Below are positions 1 to 5,412 of a stretch of 10,628 bases of DNA, one piece after another; position 1 is the stretch's first letter; every line of letters starts with the position of its first letter. The translations under genes were made by a program, and so were the position numbers. The notes below the pieces were generated by a model that was not told the DNA's origin, made no database searches, and saw only the letters and a list, made by a program, of their open reading frames with translations. Origin of the DNA: an uncultured Bacilli bacterium (GTDB lineage: Bacteria; Bacillota_I; Bacilli_A; RF39; UBA660); the NCBI GenBank assembly GCA_934119965.1, contig CAKOTA010000029.1, forward strand, positions 1 to 10,628, given 5' to 3'.

Positions 1-77
1 CCCTCCCCAAAAGTAACTTTTAATTTTTTGAAATTTTTGGAATTTTTCAAAAATTTTTGTTGTTGTTACTCATGAAA
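1..77. repeat. Terminal direct repeat, left copy (circular overlap)
   Basis: Bases 1-77 are identical to bases 10552-10628. A perfect terminal repeat of exactly 77 bases is what a de Bruijn assembler with k=77 leaves at the ends of a closed circle, so this is best read as one locus seen twice. The segment lies about 30 bases beyond the rep stop codon, at the edge of the origin-like region. Confidence 0.9.
18..58. other. Phased T-tracts, probable curved DNA
   Basis: T-tracts start at 24, 34, 43 and 54 (runs of 5-6 T), plus TTTT at 18-21. Their spacing of 10, 9 and 11 bases matches one helical turn, the classic pattern of intrinsically bent DNA. Just across the circle junction, two tandem AAAAAAAGAC decamers (10533-10552) continue a 10-base A-tract period. 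Bends of this kind are common beside plasmid origins; a role here is inference. Confidence 0.5.
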
Positions 78-104
78 GTATATAAATATTTGATTTACCA
101 GAAT

Positions 105-2678
105 TTAGATTAAAATAATTTCATTCTTATTAGTATTGTCATATCCATAAGCACGATTATATTCTAGCTTAGCAGAATTACTTAATGTAAATGTATAATA
201 TGTATTTTGAGATGTACGTTTAATTATATCTTCAACGTTTGCATCTAATATATGAGCCATTTTCTTTCTAAATTCTATATTGGATATACAATAATATCCA
301 TTTTGTTTGCAGAATAACCTAAATACGTCATACATTTTTTTAGTGGAACATTCGTCTTTGATAGTTTCACCTTGAGGACGGTCAACACAACATTCATTAT
401 AGAATATTTGTACTGGATTATTTTCCAAAGAGTATTGTTTACGTTCCTCAAAGCATTCAGTAGGTTCTGTGAACTTGTAACCCCTGTCAATAGCATTTTT
501 TAGTGCTTGAAGACACTTATTAATAATACCTTCGCTTTCGGCAAGTAATTTTTCATCAAGAAGTGGGTCTTCGTCTTCATGGCTAATAACGTTATTACAC
601 TTAACAATCAGCACACGATTATAGAAGTCTTCAGCATAGTTGCTATTAATTTTAGGCAGTTTGTTCATTGTGAACCACATTAAACCCTTAAATGTTTCTG
701 AGAAACTTCCTTTGCCTTTAAATTCTACCTCAACGGAATCACCACCACTAAGACTTTTAAACATATCCAAAGTACTCATTGTAGTACTTCCCATATCGGC
801 AGCACCTATTAAACGTTTATTGAATATCTTCGAGCCACCAAAACGTTCTTCAATAGCTTGAATGCTACAAGCACAAGTATTTTCTTCACCAAGCAACGAG
901 GTTATAAACCTACGAAGTGTTGATTTACCTGTGTTGGATTTACCTAACATAAACAGGGCTTTCTTAAAACGATATCCATATGTGTTGGATATTGTTGCTC
1001 CCATTACTTCCATAAGCAATTTTTGAATATCCTTATTACCATTTGATAGAGTATTCATAAACTTATCAAAGTTAGGAGTTTCAATAGCCTGAGCGTTGTA
1101 TTTACTCTTTATTTGGATAGTACATAAATCGCTAGGAGTATGTTCTTCTAATTTCATAGTATCTAAGTGGAGTGTTCCATTTTCAAAGTTAATGATATTT
1201 TGGTTTTCATTGAACTTTTCTTTAGTAATTGCTCCCAAATCATTGACTAATAAATAGAAAACTTCATCAATATCACGCTTACGCACAATAGTATAATCAA
1301 AATCTTCAATATAAGCCTTAATTCTACCTTTAATCTCTTCATCAATAACTTGTTCGTAGATACCTAATTTTTCATTGTACCAATAACGAATGGTAGTACC
1401 ATCGATATTTTGCTTAACGAACTTATAATATGCGTTATCACGAATGTATCGAGCCAATTTTGCACAATGTACTGTATAAGTAACTTCTCCAGTTTTTTGA
1501 CTGTAACTAGCTTTGATGTATTCAGGAATATCTGTTGGTATTTCTTCGGTTTTAGTACGATTTGAAATCTTATCATAGTTAAAACCTTTTGCACGTTGAT
1601 ATTCCTTTTCTAGTTGTTCTTTGAATAAATCAGGTTCAAATTGTAAGAATTGGTTAAAATCCTTGTATTTACTTTGATAGAAATTCTTGGAAATTTTAAT
1701 ACATGGAATATTATATTTTTTGCATAGATTAACTGCCTCATTCATAGCAGATTGCCCACTGTTATCACTATCCATTGCCCAAATAAGCACAGGACGGTCA
1801 TACTTACTACCATTTCCTACAGTTTCATAGTAAAGAGTTTCACAAAACTTTTTAACCATAGTAGTTGAACCTAATGCAATACTTTCAAAACCTTGTTGTA
1901 TGCCTGAAAAAGCATCTATTTCACCTTCACAGATGAATACAGGGTCACTATTTTTTAAAGATTCAAGGTTAAGAACGTGAATACTACCCATTTTCATTTT
2001 AGTGTAGGCTTTAGATTCCTGTGGCACTAGAGAATCTGGGCGAATATCCCTTGCAATGTATGAAGTATCCGATGTTGGAATAATACACCTTGCAGTTTTC
2101 TTAAAGTCTGGAATACGGCTGTAATCGAAATTACTCTTTATTCGAGTATCGACTGTACACCATGCAGGTAGATAACCTATTCCAAAGCGTTCTTGAACTT
2201 CTTGACTTATTCCACGACTTAATAGATAAGTAAATCGGTTCTCATTATTTTTAGCGTCAGCAATATCTTGCTTGATAACTTGAATTTCTTCCAAATTATC
2301 GACCTCCTTTTCTTTTTTCTTTTCAATTTGTTTAAGTTTTGGTGGACTTTCATAAGTTGGAACATTGATGTTAAACTCTTGGCAAAGTCCCTCCAATACT
2401 TGTTTAAACTCCCTTATAACATCAAGGTTGTTAATTTGAGCGTATAAGGTGAATATATCACCATGGAAACCACACGCAAAACAGTGAAAAGTTTCGCTTT
2501 CAGGATAGTATGTGAATGCACCATCTTTGTGCAATCCAGATGAGCATTTTGGACATACATATTGATTTTTACTCTTGGATTTACTAGTAACTCTTTCAAT
2601 ATACTCTTTTAAGCAACCCTTTAAGTGATTTTTAGTATACTCTTGATTCCTTTTAAAATCTTCAAATTGAGTATTCAT
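105..2678 (-). CDS. Plasmid replication primase-helicase (zinc finger, Toprim, SF3/D5 helicase; P4 alpha-like)
   Basis: This 857-aa protein should synthesise primers and unwind DNA at the plasmid origin. A zinc-finger pair is visible (C42/C45 and C66/C69), followed by a Toprim primase core with EGEIDA (251-256) and DSD (303-305). After a linker comes a D5_N-like region (about 490-560) and an SF3 helicase: Walker A GKSNTGKST (579-587), an acidic Walker B-like site at D628, and a motif C-like hydrophobic run ending in N672. The C-terminal 120 residues are probably a winged-helix domain. The ATG is supported by GAAAGGAGT at 2687-2695, eight bases upstream. This domain order is that of phage P4 alpha and D5-type primases. 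No other replication initiator is present, so it probably also recognises the origin. It is transcribed away from mob behind a long leader that carries an attenuator and is overlapped by an antisense RNA. A phage-derived role is possible, but no other phage gene is present. Confidence 0.9.
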   Translation of the reverse strand: MNTQFEDFKRNQEYTKNHLKGCLKEYIERVTSKSKSKNQYVCPKCSSGLHKDGAFTYYPESETFHCFACGFHGDIFTLYAQINNLDVIREFKQVLEGLCQEFNINVPTYESPPKLKQIEKKKEKEVDNLEEIQVIKQDIADAKNNENRFTYLLSRGISQEVQERFGIGYLPAWCTVDTRIKSNFDYSRIPDFKKTARCIIPTSDTSYIARDIRPDSLVPQESKAYTKMKMGSIHVLNLESLKNSDPVFICEGEIDAFSGIQQGFESIALGSTTMVKKFCETLYYETVGNGSKYDRPVLIWAMDSDNSGQSAMNEAVNLCKKYNIPCIKISKNFYQSKYKDFNQFLQFEPDLFKEQLEKEYQRAKGFNYDKISNRTKTEEIPTDIPEYIKASYSQKTGEVTYTVHCAKLARYIRDNAYYKFVKQNIDGTTIRYWYNEKLGIYEQVIDEEIKGRIKAYIEDFDYTIVRKRDIDEVFYLLVNDLGAITKEKFNENQNIINFENGTLHLDTMKLEEHTPSDLCTIQIKSKYNAQAIETPNFDKFMNTLSNGNKDIQKLLMEVMGATISNTYGYRFKKALFMLGKSNTGKSTLRRFITSLLGEENTCACSIQAIEERFGGSKIFNKRLIGAADMGSTTMSTLDMFKSLSGGDSVEVEFKGKGSFSETFKGLMWFTMNKLPKINSNYAEDFYNRVLIVKCNNVISHEDEDPLLDEKLLAESEGIINKCLQALKNAIDRGYKFTEPTECFEERKQYSLENNPVQIFYNECCVDRPQGETIKDECSTKKMYDVFRLFCKQNGYYCISNIEFRKKMAHILDANVEDIIKRTSQNTYYTFTLSNSAKLEYNRAYGYDNTNKNEIILI

Positions 2679-2686
2679 TAAATTTA

Positions 2687-2695
2687 ACTCCTTTC
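2687..2695 (-). promoter_or_regulatory. Ribosome binding site of the replication gene
   Basis: Reads GAAAGGAGT on the minus strand, eight bases before the ATG at 2678, and fixes the start of the primase-helicase. Confidence 0.8.
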
Positions 2696-2711
2696 AATTT
2701 TTTTATCCAAC

Positions 2712-2754
2712 AAAAAAAGTTGTGGATTAAATAAAACTAAGAAACCACAACTTT
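2712..2754 (-). terminator. Terminator-like attenuator in the rep leader
   Basis: On the minus strand a 10-bp stem (arms 2745-2754 and 2716-2725, AAAGTTGTGG against CCACAACTTT, about 19-nt loop) runs straight into a run of seven T. That is a Rho-independent terminator geometry, placed between the putative rep promoter and the rep ribosome site, so it would stop rep transcription before the gene. The arm segment GTTGTGG could instead pair with CTACAAT in the upstream leader (2859-2865) using some G-U pairs, giving a possible anti-attenuator. Hairpin and T-run are seen; the regulatory role is inferred from pIP501- and pT181-type plasmids. Confidence 0.6.
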
Positions 2755-2811
2755 CAATAACTCTTATTTTGTCTTGCTATTAAGCAAAGAAAAATTTTTT
2801 TATTTATGCTC

Positions 2812-2840
2812 TTGCAATTAATCTCCAACTATGCTATACT
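2812..2840 (+). promoter_or_regulatory. Promoter of the antisense RNA
   Basis: TTGCAA (2812-2817), a 17-base spacer and TATACT (2835-2840) form a good SigA-type promoter. Transcription would begin near 2847, a few bases before the first strong stem of the structured RNA. No open reading frame with a ribosome site follows, which supports a non-coding product. Confidence 0.7.
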
Positions 2841-2973
2841 TATATAGCAAAGGGTATTATTGTAGAGAACATTACAGCTATTTCGAGTTAGTCTGTGTAA
2901 CTTCGTTTTAGTGCTTGGTGTAGGTTTGCAGACCGAAACTAAGCAGTAGTGAGCAGTAATACCCGACATTTAT

Positions 2974-3001
2974 ATTATAACATAATGAAAAAAAATTTCA
3001 A
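2974..3001 (-). promoter_or_regulatory. Putative rep promoter (leftward)
   Basis: On the minus strand TTGAAA (2996-3001), a 16-base spacer and TATAAT (2974-2979) form a strong SigA-type promoter. Transcription would start near 2967, giving a rep leader of about 290 nt that passes through the antisense-RNA region and the attenuator. Its -35 box overlaps the foot of the antisense RNA terminator. No comparably good leftward promoter was seen nearer to rep. Confidence 0.6.
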
Positions 3002-3033
3002 GTAGTTCTTAAAAATGAGAGCTACTTTTTTTT
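3000..3033 (+). terminator. Rho-independent terminator of the antisense RNA
   Basis: An 11-bp stem with a few G-U pairs starts with AAGTAGTTCTT at 3000-3010, has an A-rich loop, and is followed by a run of eight T (3026-3033). Confidence 0.8.
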
Positions 3034-3040
3034 GAAAAAA

Positions 3041-3067
3041 AAATAAAATGGCAAAGCCATTTTATTT
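3041..3067. repeat. Perfect 12-bp hairpin with AAA loop
   Basis: AAATAAAATGGC and GCCATTTTATTT flank an AAA loop. The top of the stem and loop (GGCAAAGCC, 3050-3058) is exactly complementary to GGCTTTGCC (3081-3089) in the next hairpin. It lies between the antisense RNA terminator and oriT. Confidence 0.75.
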
Positions 3068-3073
3068 GGGGGT

Positions 3074-3095
3074 TGAGGGGGGCTTTGCCCCCTCA
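3074..3095. repeat. GC-rich hairpin beside oriT
   Basis: TGAGGGGGGC and GCCCCCTCA pair around a TTT loop with one unpaired G. It is the most GC-rich element of an otherwise AT-rich plasmid and ends one base before the oriT repeats begin. A part in single-strand replication or relaxosome assembly is possible but unproven. Confidence 0.7.
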
Positions 3096-3138
3096 CAAGT
3101 TAACTTTTTGAAAAAAGTATAACTTGCTATACCTTTTC
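3096..3138 (+). other. Putative oriT of pMV158/MobV type
   Basis: The segment has the pMV158 oriT architecture. An inverted repeat ACTTTTT/AAAAAGT (3103-3109 and 3112-3118) is followed by a second one, GTATA/TATAC (3117-3121 and 3128-3132), around ACTTGC. An outer repeat CAAGTTA/TAACTTG (3096-3102 and 3120-3126) overlaps both. In pMV158 the nick falls after a G at the equivalent place in the loop, so the predicted cut is between 3126 and 3127. It lies about 100 bases before a MobV relaxase gene, the normal family location, and abuts the relaxase promoter. Confidence 0.7.
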
Positions 3139-3167
3139 TTGATTTTCTGCACATTTTATGTTATAAT
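3139..3167 (+). promoter_or_regulatory. Relaxase promoter adjoining oriT
   Basis: TTGATT (3139-3144), a 17-base spacer and a perfect TATAAT (3162-3167) lie directly behind the oriT repeats. In pMV158 the relaxase bound at oriT represses its own promoter; the adjacency here would allow the same. Confidence 0.75.
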
Positions 3168-3223
3168 AAGGTTATTAAAGATTGTTTTCTTAAATTAAAC
3201 TAAAAATATGAAAGGGTGTTATT

Positions 3224-4540
3224 ATGGCACATATCGAAAATTTTTCAAGAGGTGCAGTTGGTGGAATCGTCCGACATGATGAACGAACTCAAAACGATGG
3301 AGTTCATTCACGAAAAAATGAAAGTATTGTTCCAGAACGTACTCACCTTAACTATAATCTTGCACCCAAACGTCATGGTACAGTGCTAGAGCATATCAAG
3401 TATATTTGTGAACGTGATAATATTCGCTTGAATAATCGCAAGGATTTGAATGTAATGTCTTCTTGGGTCATTACTAAGCCTGAAAGCATTACACCAGAGG
3501 AACAAGAAAAATTTTTCAAAGAGTGTTATAATTTTTTATCAAATCGTTATGGTGAAAACTCTGTCATTACTGCAAGTGTACACTTAGATGAAACCACTCC
3601 TCATATGCACTTTGGATTCATTCCGATTGCATATGATAAGAAAAATAACAGATATACCGTATCTGCCAAATTACGCATCAATAGAAAGGAATTACAAACC
3701 TTTCATACCGATTTAAATAATCATATGAGTAGAGTTTTTAGGCGTGATATAGGCATAACCAATGGTGTTACTGCTAGTTTGGGTGGAAACAAATCCAAAG
3801 CTGAGTTGGTCAAAATGACTTTAGATAGTTTAATTGAACAACAAATTCAACAACAAAGCATTATTGAAGAGAATATTCAAAAGCTTTCTAGTGTACAAAA
3901 TAATGTTTTATCACAACAGGAACTCTTGGAAAAGTGTAATGAAGAAATTCAAGTTAAACAAAAACAATTGGAAACCATTCAAGAGGTTATTAATCAATCG
4001 CAAGTGTTGAACTCTCAACTATCTAAGCAAATAGATGAATTACAAGCAGAAAAAGAAAAAATTTTGACTTCTACAGACGAATTGAATAATTTCACTATTA
4101 AGTCGAACTTAAAACTAGGGAAATTTGGAGGTGGAATTACTGTCAAGGGCATTGGAGAGTATCAAGGGCAAGAATTTATCCTTATGCAAAAATTAGAAAA
4201 TACTATTGATGTAGCAAACAAACATTCTGAATTGAGTAAAATGAGTTGGGAAGAATTCACCGATTTAAACAAACAAAAAGATGAAAATTATAGAAAAAAG
4301 AAAGAGCAAGAACATTTGCAAATGGTTAAAAATATCCATAATGAAGAATATGACAAAGCATTTCATCAATTTAATGATGAAATGCAACATTTAAAGCAAT
4401 ATAATCAAAATCTCTTAAATGAAAATAGAATGTTGAGAAATGCTCTTAATATTCCTTTAACGCTTTCTGTTGTAGAAGTAAAGAAGAAACTTGGAATAAC
4501 AACTAATCCACTCAATGATGTGAACAAAAAAAATAGATAG
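3224..4540 (+). CDS. mobV: MobV-family relaxase (Pre/Mob)
   Basis: This 438-aa relaxase should nick one strand at the neighbouring oriT and pilot it into a recipient through a mating pore supplied by another element. The three MobV motifs are visible. RHDER at 17-21 places H18 where MobM of pMV158 has its catalytic H22. HLNYNL is at 41-46. The metal-binding HLDETTPHMH is at 120-129. Beyond about residue 185 the protein is rich in Q, E, K and L and probably forms coiled coils (about 185-285 and 360-410), as in other MobV C-terminal regions used for oligomerisation. The ATG is preceded by AAAGGG at 3211-3216. Length is within the family range and no break is seen. It is transcribed from its own promoter next to oriT, divergently from rep. 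No coupling protein or type IV secretion gene is present, so the plasmid is mobilizable rather than self-transmissible. Confidence 0.93.
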   Translation: MAHIENFSRGAVGGIVRHDERTQNDGVHSRKNESIVPERTHLNYNLAPKRHGTVLEHIKYICERDNIRLNNRKDLNVMSSWVITKPESITPEEQEKFFKECYNFLSNRYGENSVITASVHLDETTPHMHFGFIPIAYDKKNNRYTVSAKLRINRKELQTFHTDLNNHMSRVFRRDIGITNGVTASLGGNKSKAELVKMTLDSLIEQQIQQQSIIEENIQKLSSVQNNVLSQQELLEKCNEEIQVKQKQLETIQEVINQSQVLNSQLSKQIDELQAEKEKILTSTDELNNFTIKSNLKLGKFGGGITVKGIGEYQGQEFILMQKLENTIDVANKHSELSKMSWEEFTDLNKQKDENYRKKKEQEHLQMVKNIHNEEYDKAFHQFNDEMQHLKQYNQNLLNENRMLRNALNIPLTLSVVEVKKKLGITTNPLNDVNKKNR

Positions 4541-4577
4541 GATAACTTATCCTATCTATGAGAACATTATTTTTTTT
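4533..4577 (+). terminator. Hairpin at the end of the relaxase gene, probable terminator
   Basis: A perfect 12-bp stem (ATAGATAGGATA at 4533-4544, TATCCTATCTAT at 4548-4559) contains the relaxase stop codon in its left arm. A run of eight T (4570-4577) follows, but 10 bases after the stem, so it is not a textbook terminator. The A-run just before the stem could pair with that T-run and lengthen the helix. Confidence 0.5.
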
Positions 4578-4664
4578 CTTGGTCACGCAATTTTTGTTTA
4601 TATTTATTATTAAATGTTATGTTGAATTTATAGTATAAATATTTACAATATTATTCTTTTACTC

Positions 4665-4693
4665 TTGACAATAAATAAAAATAATAGTATAAT
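4665..4693 (+). promoter_or_regulatory. Consensus promoter of the secreted-protein gene
   Basis: A perfect TTGACA (4665-4670), a 17-base spacer and a perfect TATAAT (4688-4693): the best promoter in the window. Transcription should begin near 4700, inside a palindrome. Confidence 0.9.
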
Positions 4694-4696
4694 AAC

Positions 4697-4720
4697 AATA
4701 AATGGTTCAAACCATTTATT
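4697..4720. promoter_or_regulatory. 24-bp palindrome at the cargo transcription start (operator or 5'-UTR hairpin)
   Basis: AATAAATGGTT (4697-4707) and AACCATTTATT (4710-4720) are exact inverted repeats separated by CA. The element covers the expected start point of the consensus promoter. It could be the binding site of a dimeric repressor, which would have to be host-encoded because none is seen here. As RNA the arms could form a hairpin only with a few central bases unpaired, so a DNA operator is the simpler reading. Confidence 0.55.
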
Positions 4721-4756
4721 TCCTAATAATAAATTTTTTAGAAAGAGGGTAATATT

Positions 4757-5398
4757 GTGCATATTAAGAAAATAATTTCTGGATTAAGTGCTTTAGTATT
4801 AGGTATCCAAACTTTAGGATTAAATACCATAGTTACAGCAATCGGGGAAAGTAGTGCAAATGATGGTAATAATTTGGTGGAAATAACTCTAAATGAGTTA
4901 GGCACACAAGTAGATTTAAAAATTCAGGTTAATGGAAGTGATAATTATAGTAAATTATACAACTATAATGATTTATCACTTAATAGTAATGGTAATAAAG
5001 TATTTTATGTACCTAATATGACTGATTATCAAGTAACTTTTATAGACGCTAAAGGTACTGAAGCCATTAATGATGATTCTGTTATATCCATAATAAAAAA
5101 TTTAGATAACTATTCCAGTTTGAGAGGAAAATATAAGTTAGATGGTGTATATCAATCTTATGAGTTGACTTTCAATCCAATTACTGAAAATAGACAAGCT
5201 AGTGTATCATTGGATACATATGTTAATGGTGATATAAATTTAGATGGTCAGTTAAGAAGTAATGACCTATTAATACTAAAACAAAGACTTTTATTTGAAT
5301 ATAATATAATATCATTCAAACTGGAGCTTATGAACAAGGTGAAACAGGTGGAAATGTATCCATTAGTGGAAAAAATAATACTTATGCTAATAATTTAA
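4757..5398 (+). CDS. N-terminal part of large secreted dockerin-like/vWA/lipase protein, frame-shifted at an AATAT repeat
   Basis: This 213-aa frame starts at GTG with GAAAGAGGG eight bases upstream. Residues 1-28 form a clear signal peptide (KK, hydrophobic core, probable cut after VTA), so the product is exported. Residues 35-150 are an unrecognised, probably beta-rich domain. GDINLDGQLRSND (158-170) is a dockerin/EF-hand-like calcium loop (D159, N161, D163, D170), followed by the helix LLILKQRLL. At residue 185 the frame enters three AATAT copies. From residue 186 the sequence turns unnatural (FKLELMNKVKQ...) and stops 28 residues later. The other frame at the same place reads on as YNIIQTGAYEQGETGG into the downstream gene. 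I read this as the front of one 1594-aa gene in an off state or broken form, not as a separate gene. The truncated product could still be secreted. Confidence 0.8.
   Translation: MHIKKIISGLSALVLGIQTLGLNTIVTAIGESSANDGNNLVEITLNELGTQVDLKIQVNGSDNYSKLYNYNDLSLNSNGNKVFYVPNMTDYQVTFIDAKGTEAINDDSVISIIKNLDNYSSLRGKYKLDGVYQSYELTFNPITENRQASVSLDTYVNGDINLDGQLRSNDLLILKQRLLFEYNIISFKLELMNKVKQVEMYPLVEKIILMLII
5298..5312 (+). repeat. Pentanucleotide repeat (AATAT)x3 at the frame break, candidate phase-variation switch
   Basis: Three tandem AATAT units sit exactly where the two halves of the secreted-protein gene lose frame. Removing one unit joins GAA TAT AAT ATC ATT CAA and gives E-Y-N-I-I-Q with no stop through to 9546. 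Three copies would be OFF; two or five copies would be ON. No homopolymeric slippery heptamer is seen, so repeat slippage is favoured over programmed ribosomal frameshifting. A fixed mutation or an assembly consensus error is also possible. Confidence 0.65.
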
Positions 5399-5412
5399 CT
5401 ATAAATGGTGAT

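Larger units (their letters stand above)
2847..3033 (+). ncRNA. Structured antisense RNA to the rep leader (putative copy-number control)
   Basis: A transcript of about 187 nt is bounded by a good promoter (TATACT at 2835-2840) and a strong intrinsic terminator (3000-3033). Its 5' part folds as a closed multi-branch structure. A 12-bp outer stem pairs 2852-2863 (GGGTATTATTGT) with 2953-2964 (GCAGTAATACCC), including G-U pairs. Inside lie an arm pairing TTACA with TGTAA and GCTA with TAGT, and an arm pairing TTTAGT with ACTAAG that carries GGTTTGCAGACC. A leftward promoter at 2974-3001 would transcribe the same 120 bases on the other strand as the rep leader, so the RNA is fully complementary to that leader. 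I do not recognise it as a known RNA family. By analogy with RNAIII of pIP501 it may promote premature termination at the attenuator at 2712-2754. It could also act only by promoter interference. Confidence 0.6.

Noticed and set aside
1..77. Terminal repeats as transposon or phage ends
   Set aside because: The repeat is direct, exactly 77 bases and perfect; no transposase, integrase or packaging gene is present. A circular overlap is simpler.
2829..2969. A 46-codon minus-strand frame beginning with ATG just after the rep promoter (MSGITAHYC...)
   Set aside because: The predicted transcript would start at or inside the ATG, leaving no room for a ribosome site, and the stretch is better explained as structured leader/antisense RNA.
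5290..5320. Programmed -1 ribosomal frameshift joining the two frames
   Set aside because: No X-XXY-YYZ slippery heptamer is visible at the junction; the AATAT tandem repeat explains the shift more simply. Not strictly excluded.
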